Shown: positions 60,466 through 64,000 of the stretch, one piece after another
Layout: the number at the start of each line of letters is the position of its first letter
Numbering within the stretch: the stretch's first letter is position 1
Assembly: GCA_034509735.1 (NCBI GenBank)
Contig: JACGWO010000005.1
Coordinates: 27,522,383-27,586,382 of the forward strand
Direction: 5' to 3'
Length of the DNA stretch: 64,000 bases
DNA from: Sesamum alatum
Lineage: Eukaryota > Streptophyta > Magnoliopsida > Lamiales > Pedaliaceae
The notes under the pieces: model-generated
What the model was told of the DNA's origin: nothing
The model's database searches: none
What the model saw: the letters and a program-made list of their open reading frames with translations, nothing else
Made by a program: the position numbers and the translations under genes

Positions 60466-60892
60466 GATTGGTGAAATAGTATCTCTCCCCCTAAAAGCAT
60501 GTTTTTTTTTTTACCGACGCACAAAGAAAATATTTTGTTGTGAATGAAAAAGATATTGAGGAATTGTCCATACGTAAAATCATAATTATTGATACGTTTT
60601 CCACAGAAAAGGGGAATCTTGTGTTACAATAGAAGCAGAAGTGATGTGGATTATTCAAGTATCGAAGTCGATTTTCTTTATAAAAAAAAGATATCAATGA
60701 ACTTCTATGAAATGGTTTCATGGGATTCAACCAATTGTCTTGATTGTGGAATATCATTGTGAAATAGGAATCCGTGTTATCAAAGGATTTCCTGTGATTA
60801 TTTCTAGTATGGAATGAGTCAATCATCCGCTTTGGTATCTTATTGAACAAAAAGGGTGTTCTTCCATTGATCAAGAATTTCGATTTTAGTAC
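60466..60892 (-). pseudogene. ycf2: Plastid ycf2 fragment inserted in the Tat-like gag (NUPT)
   Basis: The minus strand encodes about 140 residues of the plastid Ycf2 protein, with [55 protein letters not shown] and [19 protein letters not shown], then, after a frame change, the equivalent of GRDTISPI near 60466-60490. It interrupts the gag frame between PAIVEY (about 60900) and FENATLL (about 60430). The copy has at least one frameshift and several substitutions, so it is not recent. Flanking retrotransposon sequence on both sides shows that plastid DNA landed in the element, or was carried by it. Confidence 0.88.
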
Positions 60893-61127
60893 TGTAGTAC
60901 TCCACGATGGCAGGAGTCCTGCAATTAGGAAAGAGTTCATCGACCATAACCTCCTCGCTGAATGCAATACCGCCTTGTACGTCTAGTGGAACTCCGATCA
61001 CTCTGTGTTGGACATCTTGCAAGTTTTTCTGTAAGGCCTCTAGCTGGGCCTCCTAACGGAGGGGAGTTGCATTCCGTGTCGGGGAAGGGGAATGGCTTCC
61101 TCCTCCAGGATTACGGGGAGCCTCCAT
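60893..61127 (-). pseudogene. Tat-like gag, N-terminal part
   Basis: A start codon at 61127 opens MEAPRNPGGGSHSPSPTR. A stop (TAG, probably from CAG) follows at about codon 26, then [33 protein letters not shown] and RTPAIVEY, where the ycf2 fragment begins. This resembles the start of Tat-lineage gag, in which FTEEIM-like and PEYDGTTDP-like motifs are expected. Confidence 0.75.
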
Positions 61128-61495
61128 GCAGGGAGGGCCCCCTCGCCTTTTGTTGGCCCTTCTACCACCATGGGGGCTCGCTAAGGTCTAGGGGTCGCTG
61201 TTGCAAAGGGGCAAGGTTAGTGGAAGTTGTGTTCCATGATGGTAGATGTGATCATTCGTTGAAGGGTCGTAGCAGCCCCGAGGAAGTGCTATCACGAGAG
61301 GGATCCGAAAGGGGATCATAGGGACCTGAAGGTCCAGCTTCACTGCACACATCGGACACCAAGGTGTGTTCTGGCTACCACCTACAAAGCTTAAGGATCA
61401 GCAACAACGCCCGATCTCTTCTGCTATCTAACCCAGTGTTGGGGGTTTCCATTGATCTCACATCTTGACTCGGTGTTCTCATAGACGACGTCAAT
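61128..61495 (-). other. Leader of the Tat-like element
   Basis: The region between the 5' LTR and gag. No typical tRNA-Met primer site is adjacent to the LTR at 61496; the tRNA used could not be identified. Confidence 0.5.
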
Positions 61496-62128
61496 TGATG
61501 TGAGTAAAAAGAGTTCAATCTAAAATATCTCTTGGACCTGAATTTTTGCAAATTTGGAGATGGAACCTGCAAAAGAAAAAAAACGTTAGCACTTCGACGC
61601 TCAAGTCAGTAAACAATTTAGGAATAAATAAGCTTCAATGCAAGAAGATATTAGTGATAATAATGCAGTAACAATGAGCATCAAGTCTGCCAAGTGTAAT
61701 TCAAAGAGAAATTAGAAGAGTAGAGACGCGTTACTTGCCTAGCCTTGGGGGCTTGACTAATGCATCTCTAAAGTCCTATCGGGACTGGCCTCCTAAAAAA
61801 GGGTAGGCGGTTACGAGATCCGTCCTAGATAGTGGGAAAGTTTGGATAATATTTATCCAAACTTCCTTGGTTGGGCCTATCTCTTGTTTCCTGAGTCCTT
61901 CCTTCACAGGTCTTTTGATTGGGCCCATCCGGGTCTCCCTTCCTTACAGAGGACTTACTCCCTCCCCTTGAGGAGGGCCTGGTTACTTCATCGAGTGGAT
62001 TTGGTCCTGAATTCTCTATGTGGGCCATGAGGGGCTACTGGGTCCTTTCCTTGGGCTTAGACTTTGTTATTGGGCCTGACAACTATCTTGAGGTCGTGAA
62101 TTTGAGCCAGCCCTTTTGGGGCATATCA
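61496..62128 (-). repeat. 5' LTR of the Tat-like element
   Basis: The 633-bp copy, sharing TGATGTGAG at its left edge, CAGTAA-rich and ATAAATAAGCTTC segments, and CAGCCCTTTTGGGGCATAT near its right edge with the other LTR. It is much more diverged than the Tekay-like pair. Confidence 0.9.
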
Positions 62129-62395
62129 TCGTTGATTCTAAATTTAATAAAATTTTAACCATTGATCTATTACATAAATCTGGACAATCTAACAGTTTTC
62201 AAATCAAGGCATAAATATCATTTTAAATTAAAAAAAAATGAAAAATCGTGCGTGTAACACCCAAAACGCGTCGGGGGAGGGGGTGTTTCATTTTTAAGAA
62301 TATAAGGGGGTAAAATGTTGCTTCTTTTATTACAGGGAGGTAAATTGCTTTTTTTTGGTTAATACAGGGGTAAAATTACATTTAACCTGGGTTAA
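62129..62395 (+). mobile_element. Right half of the split terminal-inverted-repeat element
   Basis: About 130 bases ending ACATTTAACCTGGG mirror the left half at 32983-33115 in complement, with GGGGGTAAAATGTTGCTTC, GGAGGTAAATTGC and ACAGGGGTAAAATTACA. The short AT-rich part before it would be its interior. Confidence 0.5.
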
Positions 62396-62782
62396 AAAAA
62401 TGAAATGTTACTAGCTCACTGGTGTTCTTTTTCCATTTAATTAATAAATTCAAGATAAATTTTCATTTTATCTTTTAATTTATTTAACAAATATATTAAA
62501 AAAATTAATAATGTCCTCCCCATATTATAGTTCAAATTTTGTTAGTAGTATTTTTTTTTTAATAAACCCGAGTTGATTGAATTCAAACTCAAACTCAATT
62601 TTCATCATTAATCAGTAACTACTATTAGACGACAACTATTATTAAGTGTAAATTAAAACTCACACATAAATAAAATTTGAACTCATGATTTCATTGTTAT
62701 GTAATTTCAATTTTGCTAAATATGTTATGGGTCATTGGTGAGTTTGAATTAGAAATTATAACTCAAACGTACAATCACACTG
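62396..62782. other. AT-rich intergenic DNA, nothing recognised
   Basis: No ORF or repeat could be supported. Confidence 0.4.
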
Positions 62783-63656
62783 TGGGAGTGTTTGCGCGCG
62801 CTTCGAAAAAGTGCTTTTCAACTTCTAGATGCTGAAAAAGCACTTTTGAGGTATTTGGGATGCCAACTTCTGCTTCTGAAATTGCTACGGGAAGCACTTT
62901 TAAGCCAAAAGCTGGAAGCACCTTAGGAAGTGCTTCTAGCTGCTTTGACTTTTTTGTAAATAAATTCAACTTCTTTTTAGACTACTTTACCCTCATTATA
63001 ATAATTTCAATTCAATTTTATCCTTTTAATATATTTTCAAAATTACTCATCTAAAATTGATGTTAGAAATTTTAAATAATTTGTATAATTTATGACTAAC
63101 AAAATTTTATAATTTCACATGTTTAATATTTTAAAATTTTACTATTTTATTTTTCTTTCTTATATGATATTATTCCTAAATCATAGAAAAAAAATAAATT
63201 AAATTGCTAGGATTAATTAAAAAATAATAATTATTTTGTCAATATTGTAAGTTTTTATATTGTGCATGAATGAACAATTATATTATATAACAGGAACATC
63301 ATTGAAATAAACATCCATTTTTCTATTAATATTGAATATTTTAATAATATGAATTATAATCATCTTGTAAAAAATTAAATATGAGATATACTAATTGAAA
63401 TAAAAAATATTATTATAATCAAGAGATAAGTGCAAATATTAAGGCAAAATAGCATCTCTTTAATACAAAGGGATAAAACGGTCTTTAATCAATTAAACGT
63501 GTTTTAAAAGTGCTTTTCTCCCAAACACTACCAATTTAGCTTTTATCTACTTTTCACTTTTTTTACAAACACTACCCACTTTTGATTCTGCTACAACTTC
63601 CAACTTTTTCTACGAAAATCACTTCTTTAAAAGTAGAAGCTCTCGCAGACACTCCC
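62783..63656. mobile_element. MITE-like element with GGGAGTGTNTGC inverted ends
   Basis: The left end GGGAGTGTTTGCGCGCGCTTC and right-end complement GGGAGTGTCTGCGAGAGCTTC pair well (shown here up to the allowed length). Both subterminal regions carry repeated AAAGTGCTTTT, CCAAAC and GGAAGT-type words facing inwards, a pattern common in hAT-type MITEs. The interior is AT-rich without ORFs. A clear target duplication was not found. Confidence 0.7.
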
Positions 63657-64000
63657 TATGAAATTTTGTTGAGTTAATCTCAAACTCGATTTATTTACAT
63701 CCCTGGATATAACTAATATTGTCAGGTTGTTGAGAGTGAAACCGTCGGGTTTATCTTTAGTATAGAGAATTATTCATCAATGGTCTTTTAACCTAATGGC
63801 TAAGGTTGAAGTCTCATAACCTAGTTTGAACCCCATCAATGCGTGAAAAGATAATCTAATATATAGTAAGTATTATTTGTATACTGTAATAGTAAAGTGT
63901 TGTTTAGAGTTAATTTATGTGATTATTATTAATCAGGGTATGATATAATTATCTATTGATGGTGTGTGATTCGGGAGGTAAGTAGCCTAAACACAGTAAC
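63657..64000. other. AT-rich DNA at the window edge, nothing recognised
   Basis: A phrase near 63780-63830 (GGTCTTTTAACCTAATGGCTAAGGTTGAAGTC, described only by position) recalls tRNA-derived SINE or decayed tRNA sequence, but it cannot be folded convincingly. No feature is called. Confidence 0.3.

Larger units (their letters stand above)
33663..62128 (-). mobile_element. Ty3/gypsy Tat-lineage-like element, host of the nested insertions
   Basis: LTRs at 33663-34376 (3') and 61496-62128 (5') share TGATGTGAG...GCATATCA-type ends. Flanks TTGTT (33658-33662) and TCGTT (62129-62133) are a likely 5-bp target duplication with one C-to-T change. Once the two nested retrotransposons are taken out, the element is about 11.2 kb: gag, protease, RT/RNase H, integrase, then an extra ORF on the opposite strand and a minisatellite before the 3' LTR. 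Long spacers, a gag motif CRFHNDYGHTTGEC, the RT style (DFRDLNKACPK, YVDDM) and the antisense ORF point to the Tat group (Retand/Ogre/Grande relatives). Stops are frequent, so it is an old, dead copy. Confidence 0.88.

Noticed and set aside
60491..60967. 158-codon ORF as a nuclear gene
   Set aside because: It is a ycf2-derived plastid fragment with a frame change, lying inside gag.
63780..63850. Possible tRNA-like or SINE sequence
   Set aside because: Only a short resemblance to tRNA-derived words; no cloverleaf, box A/box B spacing or A-rich tail could be confirmed.

Overview
The window looks like nuclear DNA of a flowering plant, most likely a eudicot. The evidence is an intronless nuclear gene for chloroplast elongation factor Tu with a transit peptide, a seven-exon plant-type NBR1 autophagy receptor gene, AT-rich intergenic DNA, plant-specific LTR retrotransposon lineages (Tekay-like chromovirus, Athila-like, Tat-like with an antisense extra ORF, several Copia), Helitron and MITE sequences, and two plastid-derived fragments (accD, ycf2). 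An asterid such as Lamiales is possible, but I cannot prove it from this sequence.

Layout. 1-11640: a Copia element on the minus strand (gag, protease and integrase remnants and the start of RT; its other end lies outside the window). It is split by a second, non-autonomous Copia element on the plus strand (576-8437, target duplication GTAAT) and by a small MITE (8663-9054). 12060-16400: a decayed Mutator-like transposase gene on the minus strand, itself interrupted by a 2.25-kb Copia-LTR-like insertion. 16.4-32.8 kb is the gene island: chloroplast EF-Tu (17211-18638, plus), a small uncharacterised gene (20178-20540, minus) and NBR1 (28004-32413, minus). Between the last two sits a 5.5-kb AT-rich Helitron-like element (21780-27280) whose 5'-terminal module is repeated four times; the array contains a foldback MITE. 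An accD-like plastid fragment lies beside the Helitron.

32.98-62.4 kb is a deep nest. A terminal-inverted-repeat element appears to be split by a 28.5-kb Tat-like Ty3/gypsy element (33663-62128, minus). That element is interrupted inside its RT by an Athila-like deletion derivative (40871-49036, plus, target duplication ATTCC), between protease and RT by a young Tekay-like chromovirus (49675-58763, minus, target duplication TAGAT), and in gag by a ycf2 plastid fragment. The Tat-like element also carries an extra ORF on the opposite strand between pol and its 3' LTR, and a short minisatellite. 62.4-64 kb holds one more MITE and plain AT-rich DNA.

Only the three island genes look functional, and there is no operon-like organisation. 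EF-Tu serves plastid translation, NBR1 serves selective autophagy, and nothing links them beyond being neighbours. I found no previously undescribed cellular system. The observations most worth checking are the order of nested insertions, the Helitron tandem module, plastid DNA inside a retrotransposon gag, the antisense ORF, and a pattern of single-base indels in a very young element that may be assembly error.
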